This document shows, piece after piece, positions 1 through 6,332 of a stretch of 64,000 nucleotides of DNA (position 1 is its first letter; every line of letters starts with the position of its first letter). The translations under genes and the position numbers were made by a program. The stretch is from the IMG/VR virus record IMGVR_UViG_3300021088_000008, positions 1 through 64,000 of that record, one strand, 5' to 3'. This DNA comes from a virus. The notes under the pieces are model-generated. The model saw nothing but the letters and a program-made list of their open reading frames with translations. It did no database searches and was not told where the DNA came from.

Positions 1-558
1 CGCGAATCGAATGAGCATTATTGCGAGCCGTTTTGGTGCAGCCAGAGGTTGTTTGAGGAGGAGAATTTTTCGCCGAGGATCTGGGACCCATGCTGCGGAT
101 TCGGGCGCATCCCGATCGCGGCGGCCCGCGCCGGTCTCGATGTGATCGGGACGGACATCGCTGATCGAGGATTCCACATGCTGGCTTCCAAACAGGATTT
201 CCTGACAACTCAGCGCGTGCTCGCGGGCCATATCGTTTGCAACCCTCCGTTCAATATCGCAAGCCGATTCGCCCTTCATGCGCTGTCCTTGGACCGCGTC
301 GAGAAAGTCGCGATGATCTTCCCCACCGCGCGCTTGAATGCCGCTCACTGGCTGCGCGGAACTCCGCTGATTCGGGTCTGGCTGATGACGCCGCGGCCGA
401 GCATGCCGCCCGGCCATACCATTGCCTGTGGCGCGAAACCCGGAGGCGGCAAGGTCGATTTTTGCTGGCTGGTCTGGGAGCGCGGATACGACGGCGCCGC
501 GCCTGAACTTTGTTGGCTGCGTCGCGATGGCAAAGGAGGAAACGATGGATCCGATTGA
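1..558 (+). CDS. DNA methyltransferase-like protein, 5' end cut off by window
   Basis: The reading frame is open from base 1, so the true start lies to the left of the window. The visible part has a class I SAM-dependent methyltransferase fold signature: a glycine-rich motif I (DPCCGFGRIPIAAARAG, about 24 codons in from the TTG at 49), an acidic GTDIAD strand, and a NPPFN motif IV, as in N6-adenine or N4-cytosine DNA methyltransferases. It probably modifies phage or host DNA, for example against restriction, but target and activity are inferred. It overlaps the next gene by 14 bases, which fits a transcribed operon. It is short even allowing for the missing start, so a degenerate or minimal enzyme is possible. 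Confidence 0.75.
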   Translation, partial: RESNEHYCEPFWCSQRLFEEENFSPRIWDPCCGFGRIPIAAARAGLDVIGTDIADRGFHMLASKQDFLTTQRVLAGHIVCNPPFNIASRFALHALSLDRVEKVAMIFPTARLNAAHWLRGTPLIRVWLMTPRPSMPPGHTIACGAKPGGGKVDFCWLVWERGYDGAAPELCWLRRDGKGGNDGSD

Positions 559-742
559 AGTGGTTACCCTGGCGCGGTTCAATCTGCGCGTCTGCCAAGA
601 TTCGCTGGCGATCGCCCGCGGTGCGGCGCCGAACTGCTGGGGTATCCGGCAGGCATTCTCGCCGTACGATATCCGAGCGTACGAAGACCGCGTCGTGCGC
701 GCCATCGACCTGCTTTGGGAAGCGCAGCAGAATGCCGCGTGA
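545..742 (+). CDS. small hypothetical protein, 65 aa
   Basis: The ATG at 545 has a strong ribosome binding site (AAAGGAGGA at 531-539) and overlaps the methyltransferase end. The product is mostly helical and soluble with no recognised domain. It overlaps the next gene by 11 bases, so it is probably translated as part of one early message. Function unknown. Confidence 0.75.
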   Translation: MDPIEVVTLARFNLRVCQDSLAIARGAAPNCWGIRQAFSPYDIRAYEDRVVRAIDLLWEAQQNAA

Positions 743-932
743 TCTCCGCAAGAAAGAGGTCGACCGCCGCGCCAAGGCCCGCCGGCAGTACGCGATCGAG
801 CGGAACGAGCTCCGCGAGGCAACGGTACCGCGCCGGGCCGCAGCGGGCGCCACGTCGTTTGCGGTCAAGGTGTCCGACCCGGAGGACCGGGCCGCGATTG
901 ATGCGTTCCTGGAGGCTCGGAAGGGCTCCTGA
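732..932 (+). CDS. small basic hypothetical protein, 66 aa
   Basis: Starts at the ATG inside the end of the preceding gene. The N-terminal half is very rich in Arg and Lys (MPRDLRKKEVDRRAKARR) and the C-terminal half is acidic and helical (DPEDRAAIDAFLEARKG). Nucleic-acid binding is possible from the charge but not shown. It is the last gene before a gene-poor stretch. Confidence 0.65.
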   Translation: MPRDLRKKEVDRRAKARRQYAIERNELREATVPRRAAAGATSFAVKVSDPEDRAAIDAFLEARKGS

Positions 933-983
933 GAGCGGCAGTGGATACCGGGGATAGCCGTTGACTCCAAAACCGATTCGACC

Positions 984-1030
984 CTACAAAACGCAAGCGA
1001 CCCGCCGGGGGCTTTGGCGGGCCGTTGTAG
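984..1030. repeat. nested inverted repeat / hairpin
   Basis: CTACAA (984-989) pairs with TTGTAG (1025-1030), and inside it CCCGCC (1001-1006) pairs with GGCGGG (1016-1021). There is no run of T after it, so it is not a standard rho-independent terminator on the + strand. It could be a processed RNA structure or terminate the operon ending at 932. Confidence 0.55.
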
Positions 1031-1306
1031 CGTTACCGATGGATATCCTTGCCGGGAACATCGGATGGCACAAGATGTATGGCTTCTGCTGCCCTGCGTC
1101 AACCTTCCATCCAAAAACCCCAGCAATTTTCCCCATCGTCACAAGTCTGCCATCTTGGCCGGAGGTTCCGGCTGACCTAGCAACGGTGGATGCGCGCGGG
1201 TGTGAGGGCTTGCCCTTTCTCGGGTGTGCGGCTGGGGAAAATGTCGAGATAGGCTCGCTGTCCCATTCCGGCTCGGTCGGTCAGACGCGGCGAATATCCC
1301 TGCCTT

Positions 1307-1326
1307 CTCAGACTTCACGGTCTGAG
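1307..1326. repeat. perfect 7-bp hairpin upstream of replication-type gene
   Basis: CTCAGAC (1307-1313), loop TTCACG, GTCTGAG (1320-1326). It sits about 85 bases before the start of the gene at 1410 and could be an operator or a leader hairpin. No T run follows. Confidence 0.5.
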
Positions 1327-1409
1327 GGGTAAGGGGTGTTCGGCCCTACGAACCCTTCCTCTCAATCGGTCAAACGACACAAAGTAAGCAAGAAAGGGGA
1401 ATCTGGATC

Positions 1410-1934
1410 ATGACTCGAAAGCCGCACAAGACGATGACGCCCGACGAATACGCAGCGCTCCAGATCGAGGGTTGGCATGAGGTCTGCCGGAATGTGGACG
1501 GCTTCGGTGGTGTCGGGGTTCGATTCGTGACGGCGGCGAAGAAATCTGGCGAGATCGACGACGATTGGCCCGAGGATTACCTCGAACAATTCTGGAAGCA
1601 ATTTCCGCCCTTCCGGCGCCAAGCCAGGGCGAAGGTTGGCCAGAAGCTCGCCAAAATCCGCGCCGCCGGCGCCGTGACCTGGCAGGTTCTATTTGCTGGG
1701 GTTTTGAAATTCGCGGCGACGAATCCCGGCGAGTACGCGCCGGCGCCGATGGTGTGGTTGAACGACGGTCGATGGGACCGGGAATATGGAAAAGGATTCT
1801 CCAATGGAAAAACTCAAGGCGCCTCCGGTGACAAGATCGGGTTCTCCGGCCTCGCCGCCAGGATCCGCTATGGTGATCTCGACGGGGAGTCCCGCCCGGC
1901 TCCCGAAGATCTCGAACCTGTTAACCGACGTTGA
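1410..1934 (+). CDS. replication-initiation-like phage protein, 174 aa
   Basis: The ATG at 1410 follows an AAAGGGGAA ribosome binding site. The central part (about residues 57-115) has the pattern found at the C-terminal end of many phage replication (O/DnaT-like) proteins: an FWKQFPP-type entry, a helical repeat with alternating Lys/Ala, then a P-x-x-W-L-N-x-G-R-W-D motif. By that analogy it would help load the replication machinery. The usual N-terminal winged helix is not obvious, so this may be a shortened relative. Its tail overlaps the next gene. Confidence 0.6.
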   Translation: MTRKPHKTMTPDEYAALQIEGWHEVCRNVDGFGGVGVRFVTAAKKSGEIDDDWPEDYLEQFWKQFPPFRRQARAKVGQKLAKIRAAGAVTWQVLFAGVLKFAATNPGEYAPAPMVWLNDGRWDREYGKGFSNGKTQGASGDKIGFSGLAARIRYGDLDGESRPAPEDLEPVNRR

Positions 1935-2385
1935 AATTCCGCGGTCGGCCTGGGCGGCTTGGATCCCGTCAGAGGGATCGCGCCAGTTGCGGCGGACTCT
2001 GACCGAAGTCGAGAGGAGCGCGCTGGTCGCGCGCCGAGATGAGTTGGCGCCGGCGGTTCTCGGATTCGCTGATTTCGAGCGGAACAAGGTCGCGCTTGCG
2101 CTCGCGGATATGTTCGGGTCGTTTCCATCGATGCGGCAGAGCGGTAGCGAAGTCATGGCGCGGCTCGACGCAGCTCAACGGGTGCTTGAGCCTTACCCGC
2201 TGTGGGCGATCCGACGGGCTTGTCTGTCGATCCAGTCGAATGGCGTTTGGCGCGAGGAAAAATTCGATCGGCAATGGCCGCCGAGCGACGCCGAGATTGT
2301 GGCCAGTGTCCGCGCCGAGATGCGCCTCTACGCCAACCAATATCATTCTGCGGTCGCGCTGCTGGCCGCTACGGTCGAGGAGTAG
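1804..2385 (+). CDS. hypothetical protein next to replication gene, 193 aa
   Basis: The ATG at 1804 has AAAGGA (1791-1796) at good spacing, which decides this start although it overlaps the previous gene by 131 bases; an ATG at 1870 is the alternative. The protein is mostly helical, with a region of about 100 residues around ERNKVALALADMFGSF and a conserved-looking WPPSDAEI motif. Similar proteins are often found beside phage replication genes, but I cannot assign a reaction. Confidence 0.65.
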   Translation: MEKLKAPPVTRSGSPASPPGSAMVISTGSPARLPKISNLLTDVEIPRSAWAAWIPSEGSRQLRRTLTEVERSALVARRDELAPAVLGFADFERNKVALALADMFGSFPSMRQSGSEVMARLDAAQRVLEPYPLWAIRRACLSIQSNGVWREEKFDRQWPPSDAEIVASVRAEMRLYANQYHSAVALLAATVEE

Positions 2386-2387
2386 CG

Positions 2388-2750
2388 ATGAGATCCTTCA
2401 ACGAGCCATGGGAACCCGAGGACATCTTCGACCGCCACGAGGCCGCAGAGCGCCGCGCGTATCTGGACCGGATCAAGGAGCGGAATGCAGCGACCGCCGC
2501 ACAGGAGGCCGCCGCTGAGGCGGCACGGCATGAATCCGCACGGCAGTTCACTCTTGAGACCACGAAGCGGGCGATCCGGCGCGATTACGAACAGGCCGGA
2601 GTCGAACCGCTGCAGGTTGGTGGGGATGGAACACCGACGGTATCCCTCCCGCTGCTGCTGTCGATGGGGTGGACTGTGGCCGATTTCAACGGCGAGCGGC
2701 AGCTCGTGCGGCCAAATCATGAGAGACCATCACACAGAGGAGACGAATGA
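2388..2750 (+). CDS. hypothetical protein, 120 aa
   Basis: Starts two bases after the previous stop. The N-terminal half is charged and likely a coiled coil (residues about 10-60, rich in Ala, Glu and Arg). The C-terminal half contains a SLPLLLSMGWTVADF segment. It overlaps the ribosome binding site of the following ASCH gene. No recognised family. Confidence 0.65.
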   Translation: MRSFNEPWEPEDIFDRHEAAERRAYLDRIKERNAATAAQEAAAEAARHESARQFTLETTKRAIRRDYEQAGVEPLQVGGDGTPTVSLPLLLSMGWTVADFNGERQLVRPNHERPSHRGDE

Positions 2751-2751
2751 A

Positions 2752-3309
2752 ATGGCCATGTTCAAGGAAATCAAGGTGATCACGTTATGGCAGCCATGGG
2801 CAAGCCTGATCATGATCGGCGCGAAGCCGTGGGAATTTCGCAGTTGGAACTACGCTACATGCGGCATCGGTGTTCGTATCGGCGACACGATCGGAATTCA
2901 TGCCGGCGCGCGACCAACCAAGCCGGCGGAAGTTCGAGACCTCCTGGCTCGCCTGGATGACGAGGATGGATCAACCGGATTGATCCCGGATCTGGCGCGG
3001 CCGCTTCTTGAGCGCCTGATGTCAGCGCACAAGTGCATGGGCATAATCGAGCACTCCGCGCTGCTCGGAACGGCGACAATCGGAAAGCCAATTCTGAGTT
3101 GTGATCTCAAACCTGAATGGGCAGCCCTGATCAACGATAGCGATCGGCTGGAGCATTGCAATTGGGCGTGGCCAATGTCGGATATCAGCCGATTCGATGA
3201 GCCGATCAAAATCAATGGCCATCAGGGATTTTGGAATTTCTCGATGCCAACCGAGCTTTGGGAACATCAAGCTGGAATTGATCACGTGCATCGCCGCGCG
3301 ATAGCTTGA
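2752..3309 (+). CDS. ASCH/PUA-fold domain protein, 185 aa
   Basis: The N-terminus carries the ASCH signature: ITLWQPWASLI followed by GAKPWEFRSW, then a beta-rich core with IHAGARPTK. ASCH domains are PUA-like folds thought to bind RNA or modified nucleotides, and they are frequent in phages. The start is fixed by GAGGAG at 2737-2742. It ends tail-to-tail with the leftward gene at 3212-3619, with a 98-base overlap. The C-terminal 60 residues are Trp-rich and may bind the ligand or a partner. Confidence 0.8.
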   Translation: MAMFKEIKVITLWQPWASLIMIGAKPWEFRSWNYATCGIGVRIGDTIGIHAGARPTKPAEVRDLLARLDDEDGSTGLIPDLARPLLERLMSAHKCMGIIEHSALLGTATIGKPILSCDLKPEWAALINDSDRLEHCNWAWPMSDISRFDEPIKINGHQGFWNFSMPTELWEHQAGIDHVHRRAIA

Positions 3310-3619
3310 GATGCTTCAAAACCTCAAGCGGATGCTGCTGGTCGAGGATGCCGGCACGGATCAGCGCGTCGGCGTAGTCGCCCAGGACCATGCCGAGCAT
3401 GGCCCGGCCGCGCTCGGTGAGCACCGTCGTCCTGGGTCTCACAGCTCCGGTGGGCGAGCCGCGGAGGTAGCCTTGGCCGATGAGCGCGTTCCGAGACTGG
3501 ACCTTGTGGGGGTCGCAGATGGTGACGTCGACCTCTCCATCGATATGTCCGATCAGCATGTTCCGTTGGCAAACGGTGAGTTTCCGGAGTTCGGTTTCGC
3601 TGATCGGGGCCATCGTCAT
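3212..3619 (-). CDS. winged-helix-like small regulator, 135 aa
   Basis: The ATG at 3619 is preceded by AGGAG with 8-base spacing. The middle of the protein reads like a winged helix: a helical stretch ending in SRNALIGQGYLRG (recognition helix) and then a basic wing with RPRTTVLTERGR. It is the only leftward gene in the first 15 kb and has its own promoter-like sequence, which fits a regulator of the flanking rightward genes. The last 30 residues are coded opposite the end of the ASCH gene. Confidence 0.6.
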   Translation of the reverse strand: MTMAPISETELRKLTVCQRNMLIGHIDGEVDVTICDPHKVQSRNALIGQGYLRGSPTGAVRPRTTVLTERGRAMLGMVLGDYADALIRAGILDQQHPLEVLKHLKLSRGDARDQFQLDVPKARLASRNSKIPDGH

Positions 3620-3646
3620 GGGCGGATCTCCTGGGTTCCATGCAGA

Positions 3647-3674
3647 TTTATCTACCGATTTGCGCATTTGTCCA
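3647..3674 (-). promoter_or_regulatory. candidate sigma-70-like promoter for the leftward regulator
   Basis: On the - strand TGGACA (3669-3674) and GATAAA (3647-3652) are separated by 16 bases, about 30 bases upstream of the start codon at 3619. Five of six and four of six bases match consensus. The plus-strand small gene at 3728 starts on the other side of this intergenic region. Confidence 0.4.
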
Positions 3675-3727
3675 TAGCCAGAGGTGATAATTGTCGCTAA
3701 AACTGATTCCGAAACGGAGGCGTGGCC

Positions 3728-3913
3728 ATGAAGCTAGATCGCAACATCAACGGCACCGGTCGTGGCAAGTACGGGTTGGTAAACAATCGCAGCGTATTGA
3801 TCTCCAGCGCGAGAACCGACGCCTCCGGCAGGAGATCGCCGCGCTTGAGGCATTCGAAGATCCAATGCCGTGGCCGCCACGCCGACAATACCAATTTTCG
3901 GAGGATCAACTGA
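3728..3913 (+). CDS. small protein with MKLDRNIN N-terminus, possibly frameshifted, 61 aa
   Basis: A good ribosome binding site (GGAGG) precedes the ATG. The N-terminus MKLDRNINGTGRGKYGLV has the look of a small phage protein family starting MKLDRN-x-N-x-x-GRGKY. After about residue 21 this frame turns into an unlikely Ser/Arg-rich tail, while the -1 frame reads as a plausible coiled coil (DLQRENRRLRQEIAALEAF). The stop TGA overlaps the ATG of the next gene, so the annotated end may be real or may reflect a frame change. Confidence 0.5.
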   Translation: MKLDRNINGTGRGKYGLVNNRSVLISSARTDASGRRSPRLRHSKIQCRGRHADNTNFRRIN

Positions 3914-4098
3914 TGTCTGAATGCATCATTGATGGTTGCCAGAAAAATCTTCTCCTCGCTGAGATGGACGAGCGTGTAAAAGCTGAACGCGAGCGCTGCA
4001 TTGCCATCGTGCAGGCTGCTCGCCGAGGCGATATCGATGGTGACCTCAGGTGCCTTATCAGCCGCATGAAAGATCCTAACGACAGGGGCGAATCCTGA
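3913..4098 (+). CDS. small hypothetical protein, 61 aa
   Basis: Starts in a TGATG overlap with the preceding gene and has GGAGG about ten bases upstream. It has a short Cys pair (CIIDGC) near the N-terminus followed by a long helix (LLLAEMDERVKAERERC). The same frame is open upstream and encodes a coiled coil, so this may be the C-terminal part of a longer protein. Confidence 0.6.
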   Translation: MSECIIDGCQKNLLLAEMDERVKAERERCIAIVQAARRGDIDGDLRCLISRMKDPNDRGES

Positions 4099-4448
4099 TG
4101 GCACAGCGAACGCCTGGACCGTGGAATTACGTGCGAGCTCCGCAGCCAACAGATGGTGAGTTTGATTGCGCCATCAGCGCCTTTATCGATGGCAAACGGC
4201 AGGTGATCGCCGAATGCTTCGGCCGCGTCGCTCATAACGTAAGGCCAGATTCGCAGGCGAACGCCGCTGCGATCGTCAAATGGGAGAACTCGTTCGACGA
4301 ACTCGTGAGAGTGCTGGAGGATCTGCTGAGATGCGGAAGCGCCATCATCGGAGCTTCGACCGATGATCCCCAAGCAGAAGAGGCATTCAAGATGTACGAC
4401 ACGGCGAGAAAGCTAGCGCGCGCCGCCCTCGCCAAGGCCAAGTCATGA
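4098..4448 (+). CDS. conserved phage small protein with TPGPW N-terminus, 116 aa
   Basis: The sequence starts MAQRTPGPWNY, then QVIAECFGRVAHN, ANAAAIVKWENSF and a C-terminal helix ending ARAALAKAKS. This layout (TPGPW start, ANAxLIAAAPELL-like centre) is that of a very common phage family of unknown function; the usual AAPELL piece is altered to VKWENSF here. Overlaps both neighbours by 1 and 4 bases. Confidence 0.75.
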   Translation: MAQRTPGPWNYVRAPQPTDGEFDCAISAFIDGKRQVIAECFGRVAHNVRPDSQANAAAIVKWENSFDELVRVLEDLLRCGSAIIGASTDDPQAEEAFKMYDTARKLARAALAKAKS

Positions 4449-4612
4449 CTGATCCATCCATGCACGACGCGCTGACACCGCCGCGCCAGCGCCCCGGCTA
4501 TAACTGGGAGCGCCATGAAGGCTGCTCCTGCCGTTCGTGCCCGTGGAAGGGAAACTGCAGGGGCGAGGATACTGAGCACTGGATTCGGATTGGAGAAGAG
4601 CATGAGACTTGA
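4445..4612 (+). CDS. 55-aa Cys-rich zinc-knuckle-like protein
   Basis: A short gene starting in an ATGA overlap with the preceding stop. It contains CSCRSCPWKGNC near the middle, four closely spaced cysteines that could bind one zinc, with an RPGYNWERHEG stretch before them. The tight packing with neighbours (its end overlaps the next start by 11 bases) supports it as a real gene. Function unknown. Confidence 0.6.
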   Translation: MTDPSMHDALTPPRQRPGYNWERHEGCSCRSCPWKGNCRGEDTEHWIRIGEEHET

Positions 4613-4799
4613 AGCCATCATCAAATCCGTCATCGAGGACGGCGAAGAGCTAAGCATCTCTATCAGAGGATGGGCTGATTCCGATCCAGTCGGGACAATG
4701 AACCGCCCGCTCGGCACAATCAAAATTCCTTCAAGCCCCCGCAACTGTCGCGCCTATCATGTCGGGCGCCGCTTGTTTATCGACGTGAAACCAGCCTAA
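4602..4799 (+). CDS. small hypothetical protein, 65 aa
   Basis: The ATG at 4602 follows GGAGAAGAG. Predominantly beta (VIEDGEELSISIRGW, GTIKIPSS, GRRLFIDVKPA), soluble, no membrane segment and no known family. Part of a row of short early genes. Confidence 0.65.
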   Translation: MRLEAIIKSVIEDGEELSISIRGWADSDPVGTMNRPLGTIKIPSSPRNCRAYHVGRRLFIDVKPA

Positions 4800-4862
4800 T
4801 ACCCCTCTTGCCTCCGGGGACAATCCACCCCTAAAGTAGGATTTGAAACGAAAGGAATCGAA

Positions 4863-5051
4863 ATGCGCGTATCCGAAATGCAAGCGAAGATCGCTGTGGC
4901 GAAAGCGAAGATTGCGGCTGAGCTTCCCATGTCCGGCGTCGAAGAAAAGAAGGTCGCGGAATTTATCGCTATCGGGCTCGACCTCCTCGGAGAGGTCTTC
5001 GTCGATCTGAAGCGGATCGCCGACGCCGTTGAAGCGCTCAACAAAGGCTAG
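4863..5051 (+). CDS. small helical hypothetical protein, 62 aa
   Basis: AAAGGAATCGAA before the ATG is a good ribosome binding site. The product is all helical with heptad-like spacing (MQAKIAVAKAKIAAELP and LLGEVFVDLKRIADAVEAL) and could oligomerise as a coiled coil. Its stop overlaps the stop of a leftward membrane peptide gene. Confidence 0.7.
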   Translation: MRVSEMQAKIAVAKAKIAAELPMSGVEEKKVAEFIAIGLDLLGEVFVDLKRIADAVEALNKG

Positions 5052-5137
5052 AATAGGATCTGCACCACGGCGACGCCGAGCGCCCAAGAGCAAGCGGTGG
5101 TGCAGGCGATCACGAGAATAAGGCGTTGAGCGAACAT
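5048..5137 (-). CDS. 29-aa single-pass membrane peptide, antisense to neighbours
   Basis: On the - strand AAGGAG with 7-base spacing precedes an ATG. The peptide is one hydrophobic helix (LILVIACTTACSWALGVAVV) after a short basic start. It lies alone between two rightward genes with stop codons overlapping on one side. The ribosome binding site and clean membrane helix argue it is real. Role unknown; small phage membrane peptides can act on membrane proteins or lysis. Confidence 0.5.
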   Translation of the reverse strand: MFAQRLILVIACTTACSWALGVAVVQILF

Positions 5138-5192
5138 TGGTTTTCTCCTTCTGTCGAGGCGACAGTAGGCGGCAAAGATTGAGGAGAGGTTA

Positions 5193-5420
5193 ATGAAAGC
5201 TATTGGTGTCATCGTCACGACCCTTATCGAGCATGTCGATGTTGATCTTCCTGACGATCTTCCTGAGAGCGAAGTGGGAGAATTATTCATGAGGATCGCA
5301 ATGACCCTGTCATCGAAAACTCTGCTTTCAAAACAGGTTCAATTTTGTCCTCTCGCCCGCGGACTTCCCGACCCGCCGACCGAAAATAAACAGCCGACAA
5401 ATATCGACCCAACAGATTGA
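5193..5420 (+). CDS. small hypothetical protein, 75 aa
   Basis: Starts after GAGGAGAGG. The N-terminal part alternates beta strands and acidic turns (VDVDLPDDLPESEVGELF); the C-terminal 25 residues are Pro/Asp/Asn-rich and probably disordered. No known family. Confidence 0.65.
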   Translation: MKAIGVIVTTLIEHVDVDLPDDLPESEVGELFMRIAMTLSSKTLLSKQVQFCPLARGLPDPPTENKQPTNIDPTD

Positions 5421-5446
5421 CATCATTTACCGATCGGCACCTCGCA

Positions 5447-5782
5447 ATGTCACGCCCCAAAGGCTCAAAGAATCGACCCAAACGCCACGTCAATCCCTTG
5501 ACAAAACGAGAGGCCGTAGTCGCTCAATCCGGTGTCACCCCACTGGAATACATGCTCCGGATCATGCGGGACCCCCGCGCCTCCAAGGAGCGCCGCGACG
5601 ACATGGCCAAGGCCGCGGCCAGGTTCGTTCACCCGATTCTAGGCGCAATAGCCAGCATCCAGGCCCCGCAGGTCATGCCGGACCAGCAGAAGACGATCCA
5701 GCATGAGGGTAATGTGGTGCAGATCGACGACCCGGTGGCGGCGGCCCGGCTGTATACGCGGATGATCAAGCAGGTCAGGTAG
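5447..5782 (+). CDS. candidate small terminase subunit / DNA-binding protein, 111 aa
   Basis: N-terminus MSRPKGSKNRPKRH is of the basic, GSKN-type start seen in small terminase-like proteins. A helical block follows: PLEYMLRIMRDPRASKERRDDMAKAAARFVHP, quoted here in two parts (PLEYMLRIMRDPRA and MAKAAARFVHPIL). Proteins of this form often lie upstream of the large terminase, which here is 2.8 kb downstream. The assignment is tentative. A TTG at 5417 is an alternative start. Repeated GTTAC/GTAAC motifs follow directly. Confidence 0.5.
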   Translation: MSRPKGSKNRPKRHVNPLTKREAVVAQSGVTPLEYMLRIMRDPRASKERRDDMAKAAARFVHPILGAIASIQAPQVMPDQQKTIQHEGNVVQIDDPVAAARLYTRMIKQVR

Positions 5783-5784
5783 TC

Positions 5785-5823
5785 GTTACCGCTTGACGTA
5801 ACGGCGCGTTACTTTAAGGTAAC
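5785..5823. promoter_or_regulatory. double inverted repeat GTTAC/GTAAC, candidate operator or terminase site
   Basis: Four 5-base arms are arranged GTTAC (5785-5789), GTAAC (5798-5802), GTTAC (5808-5812), GTAAC (5819-5823), i.e. two inverted repeats in tandem. A TTGACG (5793-5798) lies inside and could be a -35 box with TAAGGT (5815-5820) as a weak -10. It fills the whole gap before the gene at 5829, so it may control that operon or bind the preceding protein. Confidence 0.5.
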
Positions 5824-5828
5824 TCCCC

Positions 5829-6017
5829 ATGAGCGAGGTCACAGAGGCTATTGGGCGGATCCGGCGCGCGATGCCTCGCAATGCCGATGCCATGCTGATC
5901 TGCGATGAGCTTGACCGTCGGCTTAGATCAAGCCCGACCGAGACGCCGAAATTAACCCGAGCCGAGATCCAGCGGAACTACCGGATCCGACAGAAGGCCA
6001 AGAAGGAACAATCCTGA
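5829..6017 (+). CDS. small hypothetical protein, 62 aa
   Basis: Helical and charged; the C-terminus is strongly basic (IQRNYRIRQKAKKEQS), so nucleic-acid binding is possible. The ribosome binding site is weak (AAGGTAA overlapping the upstream repeat), consistent with control by that element. Confidence 0.6.
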   Translation: MSEVTEAIGRIRRAMPRNADAMLICDELDRRLRSSPTETPKLTRAEIQRNYRIRQKAKKEQS

Positions 6018-6077
6018 TGCCCGTTCGAATCGCCCGCCGCCGAGCCGGCCCGCACCGCACGCCGAGATCTGCTCACG

Positions 6078-6332
6078 ATGTTCGGGTTCGCGGTGCCGGC
6101 TGCGATCATCAATTTACCGGTCCCGGTCAAAGCCGAGGATCGCACGCAGCCAGCCATCACGCCGCGAGATGTCTTTGAGATCTCTCTTGAGACCGCGATC
6201 AATGCATTGCCGATGCAATATCGGGATGCCGCGATGAATCCGAGCGGAGTTATGCATTCTCTCCTCGTGGCGAATGCCATGGCGGCGGCGCATGTTTTCT
6301 CCTTCCAGCAGCATTTTCTCAGGAGCGTCTGA
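6078..6332 (+). CDS. small protein with hydrophobic N-terminus, 84 aa; start uncertain
   Basis: The first ATG in frame is at 6078, giving MFGFAVPAAIINLPVPVKAE, which looks like a signal or membrane segment. In the same frame just upstream the codons read ARRDLLT, which would make a Tat-like start, but the frame is closed at 6015 without a start codon. An ATG at 6017 in another frame (MPVRIARRR) would supply it if there were a one-base shift. A frameshift or a sequencing error is possible. The rest is helical. Confidence 0.5.
   Translation: MFGFAVPAAIINLPVPVKAEDRTQPAITPRDVFEISLETAINALPMQYRDAAMNPSGVMHSLLVANAMAAAHVFSFQQHFLRSV

Larger units (their letters stand above)
933..1409. other. gene-poor region with inverted repeats
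   Basis: No convincing gene in 477 bases. A TTG-started frame at 961-1332 is open but does not read like a protein. It holds a nested hairpin at 984-1030 and a perfect hairpin at 1307-1326. It also has a long-range inverted pair, CCCCAGC (1118-1124) with GCTGGGG (1231-1237), extended by ATTTTCCCC (1126-1134) with GGGGAAAAT (1234-1242). It lies directly before replication-type genes, so an origin or leader RNA is conceivable. Confidence 0.5.

Noticed and set aside
251-1126. Long minus-strand open frame of 291 codons
   Set aside because: Arg/Ser-rich shadow opposite real plus-strand genes with overlaps and ribosome binding sites.
961-1332. TTG-started open frame of 123 codons
   Set aside because: No ribosome binding site, composition unlike a protein, covers hairpins and long-range inverted repeats; no match to any family I know.
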